Below are positions 23,828 to 35,882 of a stretch of 64,000 nt of DNA, piece by piece. Made by a program: the position numbers and the translations under genes. The notes under the pieces were generated by a model, which was not told the DNA's origin, did no database searches, and saw only the letters and a list, made by a program, of their open reading frames with translations. The number at the start of each line of letters is the position of its first letter. The first letter of the stretch is position 1. This stretch comes from Flaccisagitta enflata. Lineage: Eukaryota; Chaetognatha; Sagittoidea; Aphragmophora. Location: NCBI GenBank assembly GCA_965153355.1, contig OZ231126.1, forward strand, positions 75,764,001-75,828,000, written 5' to 3'.

Positions 23828-24007
23828 AGTCGAGTACACGCGACTATACAACCTGCTTTGTCCGTCGCCCGGTTGGTTGGTCGGTCTGTCACACTTTACT
23901 TTTTTTATGATTTTATTTCTTTGACCCCACTGCTCCTGCCCAAATGGTCAAGTGACCTTGGTTATGGCCCCTGCCCAACCGCACGCGAATTCGTGTATCC
24001 GGCCTTG
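23828..24007 (-). mobile_element. HINE-like element, family A
   Basis: Plus-strand order: AGTCGAGTACACGCGACT palindrome, ACAACCTGCTTTGTCCGTC, GGTT/GGTC core, CTGCTCCTGCCCAAATGGTC, GCCCAACCGCACGCGAA, and GTGTATCCGGCCTTG. Both ends are defined by comparison with the empty site near 13670. Confidence 0.88.
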
Positions 24008-24074
24008 TTATATAGGGATTGCAAAACTAAAATGGGCAACGTTTTCACTTAAACTAATACCATTTCTAAACAAA

Positions 24075-24283
24075 CAAGGCCAGATACACGGCTACCTTAG
24101 TCGCGTGCGGGTGGGCAGGGGCAGTATTTGAGTTACTAAAGCACTTGGGCAAGTGCAGTGAGGCCAAAGACCGCAAAAACATAAAAAAAGTAAAATGGGG
24201 ACCGACCGACCAACCAACCGACCGACCAACCGACCAACCGACAGACGGACAAAGCGGGGTGTAGTGTCGCAGAGCACGCGACT
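24075..24283 (+). mobile_element. HINE-like element, family A
   Basis: CAAGGCCAGATACACGGCTA, GTCGCGTGCGGGTGGGCAG, a (GACC/AACC)n core, ACAAAGCGGGGTGTAGTGTC, GCAGAGCACGCGACT. Inserted into an A-run that is intact near 13742. Confidence 0.88.
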
Positions 24284-24392
24284 AAAAAACATAGCAATAC
24301 CAGATTAGGGCCAAATGAAAGTACTGTCAAAGGGCTTTCAGATGACCAAAGATTTTGATAAGATGACCAAAGATTTTGATAAGATTCTTTTA

Positions 24393-25552
24393 TAGTTACG
24401 TTGTCCAACTTTCATAAATCTAAGTACCTTGGTATGGAATGCCGGCGGTCCCATTATGGTTGATCCTCGATTCTTACCTCTAAGGGTATGTTTTTCTGAC
24501 AATGTTACCTTTGGTAATGGAATTATCCTTTGGTAAATATTGGTCCTAAATCTCAGTATAACTGCTACTTATTTCAGAGTTTAGGGTTGACATGGAGTAA
24601 TTTGATGGGATTTTCTGTTTGGTGGGAAGTTTACTGATTGGAAGTTGTGGGTGTCATGAGCTTTTTACAATGGGAAGATCAGATAGGTGTGAGGGATCAA
24701 TGGGACCTGATTCAGCACACTCATCTGGTACTCTTTCTTGTCACCAGCACATTACACAAACAGCGTAAAATCAAGGAATTTTCTTACTGATGGGAGTTCC
24801 TATTAGAAAGTTCTGTGGTAAAGGCTAAGATGTGATATTGAAAGTATTAAGGATAGTTGTGATGGGTCCGGATTAAACACCATTGAGAGCTCCAAAGGCT
24901 CTCATCCTTAAGCTAGTTTGGGTTTGAGTACTACTTAGGCCATAAAAAACGCAATTTTCCTAATTAGACTTGTATTTTTGATAATTTAGCTCTTCAAATC
25001 TTTGGAGGAGAGCATGAATGTTTAGGACTAGTATCCATTTTGACCCTCTGAGCTGAAGCAGATGCCTGAGCCGTATTTCAGCAAGGATTAAAAAGGTTTT
25101 GCCCACATGTTCACTCAAAGCAGGATCCTAATTTGAAGCGTTTTAGTCAACAACTTTTGAGGTTTCTACTTTATCCTAGAGGTAGTTAATGATACCAGGA
25201 CCTTAACTCTTTTACTGATTTACCTTTTATTATTACTAGGGGCAATAATGGAGAGGAAAAATGGCATTGATGACAGAGTTTGTTTTGCAGAAACCAATTT
25301 GAAGGTAGCTTAACTAAAAATGGGCAAGTTTTGTGTGAGTTTCAGAATGGAACTTTTTCAAAGATTGGTTAATATCTCTGAAGCGGCTCATCATAGCCTT
25401 TTTGGACCAAGTTTTTTGAACTCCTCACACAAAAACACTTCAAAAATACTCAAAAGAGCAACACTCTTTGACCAGTATTGTACCCTTATCCTTGTGCATG
25501 TAGATTGCGTTTTTTATGGCCTAAGTAGTAGTTACGTTGTCCAACTTTCATA
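24393..25552 (+). repeat. 23-bp direct repeats flanking an approximately 1.1-kb segment
   Basis: AGTTACGTTGTCCAACTTTC plus ATA occurs at about 24394 and again at about 25530. The segment between them contains the TA-flanked element 24931-25528 at its right end. The repeats may be an unusually long target duplication or the footprint of a local duplication. Confidence 0.6.
24931..25528. mobile_element. TA-flanked MITE
   Basis: Inverted ends CTACTTAGGCCATAAAAAAC and GTTTTTTATGGCCTAAGTAG, each next to TA. Length 598 bp. The small frame at 25320-25553 inside it has no protein signature. Confidence 0.8.
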
Positions 25553-26351
25553 GAAAGAATTAGCCATCCAAAGTGCGTCTTTTTTTTCTTTTTTTGGTAG
25601 CAGAGGAAATTATAAAAGAAATGGAAAATGGCTTGAAAGATCTGTAGGCGTCTTTATTCAAAAGAGGAAAAGCCGGGATCAGAATTCTGATCCAGAATAA
25701 TATCAATAGACAATGACTTTGTACGAGAAGAAGTCGAGTGAGACAGCAGAGACAGATAAGTGCGAGAGATCAAGAAAAAAGCTAAGTTCTAAAGCTAAGC
25801 TCTCAGTGTTCTGTTTCTTTTTCGGTCTTCGTACATCTTACATACGTTTCAATTTCAATCATGAGTACAGATTACTAATCTTGAGTATTTTCTTGTATCC
25901 CTTGCAGTTGTACCATTAAACTTAGCTTTAGTAAGTGTCGGAAATTGATAATGCACGTTTTTATTTAGAAATATATGTAGAACTTGGAAAAGCAAAAGGG
26001 CTTATTTTTATCATGTATCAGTTTGTTTTACATCAAGTCTTGAATCATCAATGTCGAATAAAATTCAACGAAAAAAGGCCAAACACATTAGTTTTGCAAT
26101 AGAATCACAATTGATAGATTACCATACACAGTTAATGGATTACCATACAAACCAGGGCCGGGTGGGCATTGAAAGGTGATAGACCAAAGAAACTTATGTC
26201 TGTCTACAAAATACCTTCATGGTCCATTTATCATAAAAATAAGTTTCAGGTCCCTCTGACAAGATCCTGTTAAGGCTGCACCCCCCCCTATCTACGATGA
26301 TAAAAAGCCAAGAGGCCAAACAAAAATCTGCACCTCTGAAGTCCCCACACT
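25553..26351. other. Region without a supported gene
   Basis: AT-rich. A short frame at 25713-25919 starts MTLYEKKSSETAETDKCERS but shows no splice sites or domain that would justify calling it. Confidence 0.3.
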
Positions 26352-26963
26352 ACCAGCCAAAACACGGAATAAGTTGAGGTAGAATGATTGTCTCTCACTT
26401 TGATAGTTTCTGGGTCATTGTAGTATGTACAATGTAAATCTAAAGGGAACTAAATCACTTTTGGGGCGTTTTTTGAAATATATGCAAAAATGATGTCAAT
26501 TTAATACATTTTTCATTATAACTCTTTGTGGTGATCTTTTCTGGTATTTTTGACTGCAGATTCAGATTCGGCAAGTGCTTTGGGGTTCATTTGATATGTC
26601 ACAGTATATTTTTTTGAAAAAGAAATAAAAAGTTAATTTCTTTCATCATATTGCTATGAAACACATTTTGATTTTTTTTTTCAAGTTTTTACTTCTTTTT
26701 CAAAAGTATATAGTGTGACATATCCAACAAACTGCAAGCCACCCACTGAGTTCAAATTTGCGGTTAAAAATACAAAAATAAATCATCACAAAGAGTTATG
26801 ATGAAAAATATACTAAATTTGTACCATTTTTGTGTATATTTCAAAAAGCGCCCCAAAAATGATTTAGTTTTTTTTTATTTGTATTATACACACCACAAGG
26901 ACTCAAAACCTATTAGAGTTGTAGACGATCATTTGAAGTCAACTCATTCCGTGTTCTGGCGGA
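26352..26963. mobile_element. Palindromic foldback element related to 21245-21875
   Basis: Inverted arms begin CCAGCCAAAACACGGAATAA and, inverted, TCATTCCGTGTTCTGG. Inner phrases TTTGGGGCGTTTTTTGAAAT and ATAACTCTTTGTGGTGAT are mirrored. The centre carries GATATGTCACAGTATA and TATAGTGTGACATATC, like the CGACCTATC motif of the 21-kb element. Confidence 0.8.
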
Positions 26964-27049
26964 CAGTGCCTATTAAATGTTACGGTTAGTTAAGGGGAGA
27001 GGGAGACCATGTCAGAGTCACCATCTTATGTGATAAATATCAATGATAA

Positions 27050-27201
27050 CAAGGCCGGATACACGGCAATCCAGTCGCGGACGGTTGGGCAGGAGCCGTA
27101 ATGCAAAAACCGCTCGTAATTCAAAAATGTGACGGACCGACCGACCTACCGACCGACCGACCGACCGACACGGCAAGGTGTAGAGTCGCGTGTCCGCGAC
27201 T
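27050..27201 (+). mobile_element. HINE-like element, family A', intact reference copy
   Basis: CAAGGCCGGATACACGGCAA, CAGTCGCGGACGGTTGGGC, AATTCAAAAATGTGACGGAC, a (CCGA)n core, CACGGCAAGGTGTAGAGTCG, CGTGTCCGCGACT. At 152 bp this is one of the most compact complete copies. Confidence 0.9.
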
Positions 27202-27385
27202 AAAAAAAAACATAATATAAGCATTTCGTAGAGCATAGAGAAACATGGGCTTCTGTGGTCTACCACCTTTTGATGCCCACCCCGATACACAATGCAGAAA
27301 ACAATGGGAAACGATGGCCATACTCATTAAACTTGGTGTGCTTAAGCCTTAACGCGAGAATGAGCGTCAAAATCTCGTTTGAATA

Positions 27386-27581
27386 CAAGGCCGGATACAC
27401 GGCTACCAAAGTCGCGTGCGGGTGGGCAGGGGCCATATTTGAGGTTACCAAACCGTTTGGGCAGGATCAGTGAGGTCAAAGATATAAAATCATAAAAAAA
27501 AATAAAGTGTGACCGACCGACCGACCAACCGACCAACCGACCGACGGACAAAGCGGGTTGTAGAGTCGCGTGCACGCGACT
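27386..27581 (+). mobile_element. HINE-like element, family A, intact reference copy
   Basis: CAAGGCCGGATACACGGCTA, AAGTCGCGTGCGGGTGGGCA, GTGTGACCGACCGACC core, ACAAAGCGGGTTGTAGAGTC, GCGTGCACGCGACT. The 3' end is a perfect GTCGCGTGCACGCGAC palindrome. Confidence 0.9.
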
Positions 27582-27859
27582 AAAAATTCAAGCTGAGAAC
27601 TTTTCTCTCTCTTTGAGAAATAAAGATTTTCGAATTGCCCGCTGTTGAGATGAGCCGAATTCAATCTCAGCAGTGACTCACAACTTATTACGATTCGATA
27701 ACCAAGAATTCTCGTGTTAACACCTTCTTATCATACGCTTATCAAGGATTACAAAAAGAATGTGAGAAACATTTTGACGACATCGAGTAAGGCTTAGTCG
27801 AGCGAGGCAGGTGTGCCCTAAGGCTAAAGATGAAAACTTTTGAATTTTACCCTTATAAC

Positions 27860-27964
27860 AAAATGAACAACGACAACAAGAAAAAAAAACTACAACATCA
27901 ACAACGACAACAAAAAAAGTAACAACAATAACAACAACAACAGCAACGACAACGACAACGACAA

Positions 27965-28013
<49 letters not shown>

Positions 28014-28022
28014 AACAACAAC
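27860..28022 (+). repeat. (AACGAC/AACAAC)n microsatellite
   Basis: Mixed CAA/CGA triplets settling into a hexamer AACGAC periodicity at 27940-28010. It lies between the mobile elements and the end of the PRR15-like gene. Confidence 0.9.
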
Positions 28023-28423
28023 GTAGCGTCAGTAAGTGAAGACAAATTCAAAAAATCTGGGACCCATGAAAATCTTCAGCTGACCTGCCCAACTGGCTTG
28101 ATAATTTGTAACTTTTAGGATTATGTTATGACAACTTTAGATAGGCAGATGATCATAAAGTGACCGCTTAACAACCATATCATGACTTCATGACTATGGC
28201 CACCGTGGACCTAGGAACGAATCAATATGTCTCAAAACAGTTAGTGATGTAAACATTAGTGAACTTTGAAGACTCTGAAATCCTGCTACCCTCCAAACTA
28301 CAATATGTCAATTTCGGCATGCAGCCCTTTTCCCATTCATATGGTAATCAGACATTGACAGCAAAGAAACCAAATAGAGAAAGACACAAAAATCCACCTT
28401 CAAAAGGATCTTCTGGTCAATTT
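28023..28423. other. 3' flank / 3' UTR of the minus-strand PRR15-like gene
   Basis: Single-copy-looking sequence downstream of the stop at 28424-28426. No clear polyadenylation hexamer is seen that I would defend. Confidence 0.35.
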
Positions 28424-29468
28424 TCAAACTCTTCCTCCGCCAACAACTTCCACGTCCTCACAATTTATTCCCGAAAATTCTAAAAACTTTTCGGGACTAA
28501 ATTCATCAAAGTTCCAGACACCGTCAACGTCGTCGTTATCGGCGTCGTTAACGTCGTCGTCGACGTCGATGTCGACGTCACGTTCTTCTCTGGAGGAATT
28601 CAGCATCGACGAAGATGTAGAAGAGGAAGAAAAAGAAGCGGAAGCGGAATAAGTCGACGCCATCGAGTCGGAATCGGAAACGATGCCGCTGCCACCGGAA
28701 GCGGCGCTGCCGGGTCGCTGTTGTTGCTGCTGCTGTTGCTGTGGTTGCGGCCGTTGCTGCTGCTGCTGCGGGATCGTAGCAGCGGCGGTATTACGGGAGG
28801 AAGAGAGGGAAGGGGGCGCGTAAGAAGTAGGGCGGGGCGGTGGTCGAGGTGCAGCTTGTGTTGATGAAGAAAACGTGGAATATTGAAGCTGCTGCATGTT
28901 GTTATTATTGACGTTTTGGTTTTTCTGTCGTTGTTGAAGCTGTTGTAGCTGTTGTAGCTGCAGTTGTTGTTCTTTGTTGTGGGTGTTAGCCGGGCAGCTC
29001 ATCTGGGACACAATTCTGGGCGGTTTTCCGACCTCGGTGGTCAGCATCAAGTCTCTCCTCTGCGATGGCGTCACCGTCGTTGCCCCCGCCGCAATCCTTC
29101 CCGCCCCCATCGGCGCTCCTGCCCCAACCCTGTTGGCCCCTGTCGTCGCCGTCGCCCCAATGACCGCGAAAGGTCGTTGTGACGCAGAGGCTGCATTAGT
29201 GGTTGTTTCAGCTGCCGCTTCCGGTGCCGCATTATTCTCCGCCTTTGTCGCCGTCACTGCAGCGGCAGAATCAGTCGCCGCAGCCGCTTCTTCTTTTCCA
29301 CCGTCGAGCGGTTTGAAGAGATCGGCGGTGATGGAAGGCCGTTTTATGGAAGCGCCGCAGTAGGTCATGTGACGAGGCGGCGCTTTCTGACCGCTTCCGG
29401 GGGCGCCCTCATCGGCGTACGCGGCCTGATCGTGCAGACGCGCCCGATCCTTGTTTCGTGCTTTGTAA
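28424..29468 (-). CDS. PRR15-like protein, exon 3 (terminal, 347 residues)
   Basis: On the minus strand the exon opens after CATGTTGTCAG with one base completing the Arg of SISRSGR, and continues YKARNKDRARLHDQAAYADE. This completes the motif SRSGRYK plus a basic tail, which resembles the SRSGRFKEKRK core that I recall from vertebrate PRR15 and PRR15L. Next come TYCGASIKRPSITADLF, an Ala/Thr-rich region, a Gln-rich stretch with several Q runs (roughly residues 190-290 of the whole protein), a Ser-rich block (SASASFSSSSTSSSM), an acidic block (DVDIDVDDDVNDADNDD), and a C-terminal VWNFDEFSPEKFLEF...VEVVGGGRV before TGA. Expected to be largely disordered, cytosolic or nuclear. Vertebrate PRR15 proteins are far shorter (about 100-130 residues), so the long tail is unusual. 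The homology is my inference from one motif, the N-terminus and gene structure. Confidence 0.85.
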
Positions 29469-29570
29469 CTGACAACATGAGATGAAAAACAAGAATGAGA
29501 ATCGATTCAAGGTCAGCGTCAACCGACGCACACGACCTTTTTGGTTGTTTTACAAATTTATGTGGGGATA

Positions 29571-30153
29571 CAGTGGGGTTCGTGGAATAACAGCCTAAAC
29601 TGGAGGAAGGTATTTAAGTGTCTTAATTTCATTTGACAAACTTGATATTTGAAATATAAGTTGTTCACTCGATGTTTTTGTCCCTGAGTTATTTGGTTGC
29701 TATGGAAACCAAAATCATTTTTTCAAACATCTATAACCACTAAAATATCAATATTTGAGAAATATTGGGAACATTGCTCAAATTAATTTGGCAACTTTCC
29801 CACAGTATACTTAAGAATATTGCTCGTTTGGCTGTGCTAAGGCATCATGTAACCGCTAAATGATGCTCCTTAGCAACGGCTAAACGAGCAATATTCTTAC
29901 AGGACATACTGTTAGAAAGTTGTTGCAAATTTAATTCTGAGCAATGTTCCCTAATAATATTTGTCAAAATATTGATATTCTAGTTGTTATAAATGTTCAA
30001 AAAAAAAAATTTTGGTTTCCATAGCAACCGAAAAACTCAGGGACAAAAGCATAAAGTGAACAACTTATATTTCAAATATCAAGTTTGTCAAATGAAATTA
30101 AGACACTTAAATACCTTCCTCCAGTTTAGGCTGTTATTCCACGAACCCCACTG
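29571..30153. mobile_element. TA-flanked palindromic MITE in intron 2 of the PRR15-like gene
   Basis: Perfect 32-bp ends: CAGTGGGGTTCGTGGAATAA and CAGCCTAAACT..., inverted at the right end to ...TTCCACGAACCCCACTG, flanked by TA. The arms align through their whole length (CTATGGAAACCAAAAT and TTTTGGTTTCCATAG; AAACGAGCAATATTCTTA in the centre). Relatives lie at 33700-34250 and 62250-62470. Confidence 0.9.
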
Positions 30154-30417
30154 TACAAGATCTACAATCATCAGTCTGCAACATGTTACTTATGACATTT
30201 TGAAGTTATGTCCCCGAATAAGATTTTGAATCTTTAAAAAAAATCCGTACAAGGCGAAGAAGATGAAAAGATGAAAAAGCCCTTCTTCAGTCACCGTTAC
30301 TTCCTTTCATAATGGAGAGTCATAAAATGGGAATAAACCAACTTATAAGTTAAAAAACGAATGATGAACTCACTAAAACTGATTCAAGTCGACTGAATGA
30401 CCACCAAAACTGATACT

Positions 30418-31035
30418 AGTTAAGTCGGGGTGCAAACGAAGACAAGATTCGACTTTCAATCACAATAAATTGTTATATATAGTTATCCTAGTTAGTGATA
30501 GGTTTTGAAATGAAAATTTTTGTACTCCTGATTTCTTTAAAAATATGAAAAAATAATACCAATATAAAAAGTTTCTATTATATGTTTGTTAAGTCCAAAG
30601 TTATTAAAAAAAACAGGAAAATTTCTCCCAAATATGAGAGGAAAAGTTCAGAAAGTTATTGGGTAAAATTATAATTCTGCTTCTGAATGAAAAATTTTGC
30701 ATTTCCAAACACATGGCCCTCATCTCATGAGTCTTTAGAAAGACGCCATGTTTTTGGAAATGACAATTTTTGAATCTCTATGCAAATTTATAATTTTACC
30801 CAAGACATCAGATTGTAAAGTAAAATGTTCCTTGAAAACTTCCTTTTTTCGGATGTGTATCCCTGCATTTCACAGAGACTTTGGACACAAATATTGTTCT
30901 TAATGCAAATAGTCAAAATACAAACTAATTAATATTTTTTCTTTACAAAATGTATAAATTTACAACATCTGTACCATTGCTAAAAAACCATTTTGACTGA
31001 TCAAATTTTGTCTTCGATTGCACTCCGACTTAACT
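30418..31035. mobile_element. Family H foldback MITE, uninterrupted copy
   Basis: Inverted ends AGTTAAGTCGGGGTGCAAAC and GATTGCACTCCGACTTAACT. The centre folds around ATAATTCTGCTTCTGAATG and TTGCATTTCCAAACACATGG with CCATGTTTTTGGAAATG. It serves as the empty-site reference for the interrupted copy at 40609-43202. Confidence 0.85.
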
Positions 31036-31250
31036 GAATAACCCAATTTTGCTGATCTGATCGGAAAGAAATTACTAAAGTATCACTATTGTACATTCCT
31101 TTACAATTTTTTCTGCGAAAGATCGGGAAAAATCAATAACAAAAGCTTGACAATTATTTTTGGTTAATTTGGAACAATTACCGAGGTATGCGATATTGAC
31201 TAGAAACAGGGTGACACTAAAATCAATTTTGCCGCAATTGTTGAGTCATA

Positions 31251-32395
<1,145 letters not shown>

Positions 32396-32815
32396 AATAC
32401 AAGACAGTAATCGAAACAGTAAAACGATATTGTGCATGAGCACTTATCGGTGTGTGGCAAAGGACAATTTGTCATCACGGCTTTTTTTAAAAAAATACAT
32501 GACAGTAATCGAGACAGTCAAACGATATTGTCATATGAGACTAGGTTCATCTAACGTTATAAACCTAGACAAAATGTGTTGAAACTATAACACAGACCAA
32601 GTGTGAAATAACTGCCAGTCTGCCACCAAAAGTAGCGCCCTCTTTCATCAAATCAGATGACCTACATTTTCATCTCAGCTGAGATGTGATATGCATAGAC
32701 TTGTCCTTTTAGTTATGTGATTCAACAACTATGATTCTCATACTATAAACTCTGTCGCATATTTTGTTTCCTTTGAGTGATTTGATAATTCATTTCTACA
32801 TTCTAACCTTTTTTC
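32396..32815. other. Intron 2 sequence without recognised content
   Basis: The phrase ACAGTAATCGA...CAGT.AAACGATATTGT is duplicated at about 32405-32440 and 32500-32535. Nothing else is recognised. Confidence 0.4.
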
Positions 32816-33466
32816 TTTTGTTTTGTTACCCAGAATCGTCTATGAAGAGCATTATTTGTGAAACATGCAAGACGTCTACAGTGTACAGTGTGCGAAGTTT
32901 ATCCGTTTTCATTACAACAAAACGCATCATTGAAAATCTCTACTTTTTTCTGATTTATAATCGTTGATGTGACAATAAAACTCGGAACAAAAATTCACAT
33001 CCAGAACTCCTGATGAAAACATTCTGACTCTTCTTGCTGGTGTCAATACGACACTGTAGCACCTGCATCTCGATTTCAAAACATCGATGCAACACATTTT
33101 TGACAAAAATTTAATTTGCCTCAGTCGCGCTCACTTTCCCTCACTACCAATGACATTGGTGAACAAACAGAAAACGGACACCGGAGAAAATTGCCCTATG
33201 TGGAATCATAGGTCATCGGCCCCTCCGGGGCCTCTGCCCCTCTCACCGGCTCAACCTTTCATACACCAACATAGGGGCAACGGGTACCGCTGACCATGTA
33301 ACGCTTTTAGGACTATTTCTTTTATTTTGTTGCCCAAAATCGTCTCTGAAGAGCATTATTTGTGAAACATGTAAGACGTCTACAGTGTATCGCTCAAACA
33401 AATCTGTTTTGAGTTTTATCCATTTTTATTAGAACAAAACGCATCATTGAAAATCTCTACTTTTTT
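32816..33466 (+). repeat. Direct duplication of about 140 bp flanking a family D end
   Basis: 32816-32955 and about 33325-33466 share AGAGCATTATTTGTGAAACA, AGACGTCTACAGTGTA and AAAACGCATCATTGAAAATC. Between them lies the family D right end (33205-33320). The first copy contains a possible acceptor TTTTGTTACCCAG and is followed by AATAAA at 32981, so a decayed terminal exon is possible. Confidence 0.7.
33205..33320 (+). mobile_element. Family D element, right end only
   Basis: ATAGGTCATCGGCCCCTCCG, GGGCCTCTGCCCCTCTCACC, then ATAGGGGCAACGGGTACCGC and TGACCATGTAACGC, as at 21117-21215. The hairpin GCCCCT...AGGGGC is preserved. Neither the minisatellite nor the left end is present. Confidence 0.75.
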
Positions 33467-33699
33467 CTAAAGAAAGAGAGAAAGAATGAAATAACAGAAA
33501 ATAAAGATAGAAAAAAATGACAAATGACGAAAGAAACAAATAATAAAGATATGGAAATCTACTATATTTGCGCGCGTAATATTGATTGGACAAGAATACG
33601 AGTGACAGCTACAACTTGTTGAGACTTCCGACTTCCTTGATCTTGACAATTTAATAATGGATCAATATCACTACAGTAGATCTTGTCTAAGCTTGAGAT

Positions 33700-34250
33700 G
33701 ATAAGGGCAAGCGTTATGGAAGAACAAATGAAGCTATAGGGCTGATATTCAGAATATAAACTAATAAAAAAATATTTTATTCCCCATGATACTTGGTTGC
33801 CATAGAAACATATTTCGTTGTATTCTTGCTAAGATATCAATATTTTGAGAGATTTTTTAAGAGAACATTGCTTAAAATCAAATTTGCTTCAACTTTCTCA
33901 CAATATGTTCTGTAACAATATGTTCTGTAACAATATGTTCTGTTACAATATGTTCTCACAATATGTTTGCTAGTTTGGCTGATGCTAGGGAGCATATCTA
34001 TGTGTGACAACCCCTAGCAACCGCTAAACGAGCAACATTCTTACAGAACATACTGTGGGAAAGTTGTAGCAAATTTAATTCTAAGAAGTGTTCCCTCAAA
34101 AATATTTTCAAAATATTGATATTTTAGTGTAAATACATGGAAATGCGTTTCCATGGCAGCTAACTATCATGGGCGATAAAACATCAATTTATTAACCTAT
34201 ATTCCAAATATCAATCCCCTGGCTTCATTTGTTTTCCTAAACTGCTTGCC
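33700..34250. mobile_element. Diverged foldback MITE related to 29571-30153
   Basis: The centre has CTAGTTTGGCTGATGCTAGG and CTAAACGAGCAACATTCTTA. Outer arms share GGTTGCCATAGAAACAT and ATGCGTTTCCATGGCAGC. The left arm has four tandem copies of CAATATGTTCTGTAA at 33900-33965. Exact ends are uncertain. Confidence 0.65.
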
Positions 34251-34336
34251 CCTGTTTTCTCAAGTCTAGACGAGATCTACTGTACATTAATTCTCTTTTT
34301 GATATCGATTTTGGACATAAGAGGGCGTGGGCGTGT

Positions 34337-34338
<2 letters not shown>

Positions 34339-34431
<93 letters not shown>
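34339..34431 (+). repeat. (GA)n microsatellite
   Basis: About 46 GA units, intronic to the minus-strand PRR15-like gene. Confidence 0.95.
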
Positions 34432-34432
<1 letters not shown>

Positions 34433-34643
34433 GAAGAGCGAAAGAGAGAAGTGAGAGCGATGAACAAATGGGCAGGCAGAGACAGGAATGCAAAGCAAAT
34501 ACAATGACGGGCAAGATCACAAATACCATTGCGATGAGTAATGGATTTATGATCGGATGCTCATGATATTGTAAATTTGGTATTTCCAGTCATTAAGTGA
34601 AAGCATTCAAAAGTTAGTCATATATACATGTATGTGATTTTAC

Positions 34644-34716
34644 CGTCCGGATCTTGAAATGGACAATTGCCGTTGGACGCCCAAAGAACTTTTAGACTGT
34701 TGATCTTTCGATCCAC
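34644..34716 (-). CDS. PRR15-like protein, exon 2
   Basis: On the minus strand a strong acceptor (eleven T's then CAG, at 34717-34719) opens GGSKDQQSKSSLGVQRQLSI then SRSG plus two bases of the next Arg codon. It closes at the donor GTAAAATCAC. The 73-base length takes the phase from 1 to 2, matching exon 1 on one side and exon 3 on the other. This exon carries most of the QRQLSISRSGR motif, the strongest link to PRR15/PRR15L. The intron falls inside the motif, between the first two and the third base of its second Arg codon. The motif is rich in Ser next to Arg, so it may be a phosphorylation site; that is inference. Confidence 0.85.
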
Positions 34717-34859
34717 CTGAAAAAAAAAAAGACAATCAAAACAAAAGTTAAAATTCTAGAAATAAAAAAAGTGAAAAATGACATAAAAGTTTTGAAGTAA
34801 AAACATCCGCAATTTAACAAGGAAAAGAAAGATTTAATGCTAATGAATAAATCAATAAA

Positions 34860-35155
34860 TCAAAAAATCTATGAATCAATGAATCAATAGATCAATATAT
34901 CATCAATCATCAATCATCAATCATCAATCATCAATCATCAATCAACCAATCAACCAATCAACCAATCAACCATTCAATCATTCAACCAATCATTTAATCA
35001 TTCGAACAATCAATCGATCAATCAATCAATCAGTCAGCGAATGAATAAATGAATGAATGAATGAATGAATGAATGAATGAATGAATGAATGAATGAATGA
35101 ATGAATGAATGAATGAATGAATGAATGAATGAATGAGTGAATGAATGAACACAAG
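34860..35155 (+). repeat. Tetranucleotide arrays (ATCA)n, (AACC)-interrupted, then (TGAA)n
   Basis: 34860-35035 is (AATC)n-like with CATC and AACC variants. 35039-35155 is (TGAA)n. Both lie in intron 1 of the PRR15-like gene. Confidence 0.92.
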
Positions 35156-35220
35156 ATAAATGAAAAAAAGATAAATTAGTGAATGAATCAATTATTGAAT
35201 GAATGAGCCGACGATCTTAC

Positions 35221-35314
35221 CCGGAAGGAAAACGCTTCCGTTATCGGCTAAAACTTCCGGCGGCAAATCTTTCTTCTTCTTTTTCGATTTCACCCAAAAT
35301 TTCAGGAATGACAT
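35221..35314 (-). CDS. PRR15-like protein, exon 1 with start codon
   Basis: On the minus strand ATG at 35314-35312 opens MSFLKFWVKSKKKKKDLPPE then VLADNGSVFLP and one base, followed by a consensus donor GTAAGATC. An in-frame TGA two codons upstream of the ATG fixes the start. The opening aromatic, Trp-containing and Lys-rich stretch is reminiscent of the WWK...KKSK opening of PRR15 family proteins. With exons 2 and 3 the protein is about 403 residues. Exon 1 (35221) to exon 2 (34716) is a 504-bp intron; intron 2 is 5.2 kb and is filled with foldback elements and microsatellites. Confidence 0.82.
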
Positions 35315-35499
35315 GATTCAGCTTTTTCCAAAGATTTCCAAAAGATTTCAAATGATTCCAAAATCTCAAATTGATTCCAAATGATTTTTTTCCAAATTCC
35401 GACTAATTAGCGCAGTCGATCGTCTTCACACTTCTTGGGGGGGGGGGGGTAGAGGTCGTTTGCTAGCGGTAAATGGAAGGAGATAGACTGTTTTTGTCG

Positions 35500-35650
<151 letters not shown>

Positions 35651-35882
35651 AATTATTGTTTTTGAAATTATTGTTTTCAATGTTGTTCTTGATTTATTCG
35701 AAAAAAAAGCTGCTATTGATGATATTTCATTGATTTATTCATCTACCGTTAATTGTTCTTTTTTTCCATTGGTTTTTAAAATGACAACTTTTACAGTAAA
35801 CTTAATGTCCAAAGTGACGGGTAAAAATTCTTATCTCGCGATTTTTCCTCCTGGTAGACTCGAGTTTCTGCCGGCTTCTCAC

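Larger units (their letters stand above)
23660..24330. repeat. Second copy of the G repeat, interrupted by two HINE-like elements
   Basis: Flanking phrases (AAAAAATCTTTTAATCTAGA, TCTCAAACGGTT, CTAATACCATTTC, AATACCAGATT) follow the order of 13500-13800. Two insertions (23828-24007, 24075-24283) are absent from that copy. Confidence 0.8.
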
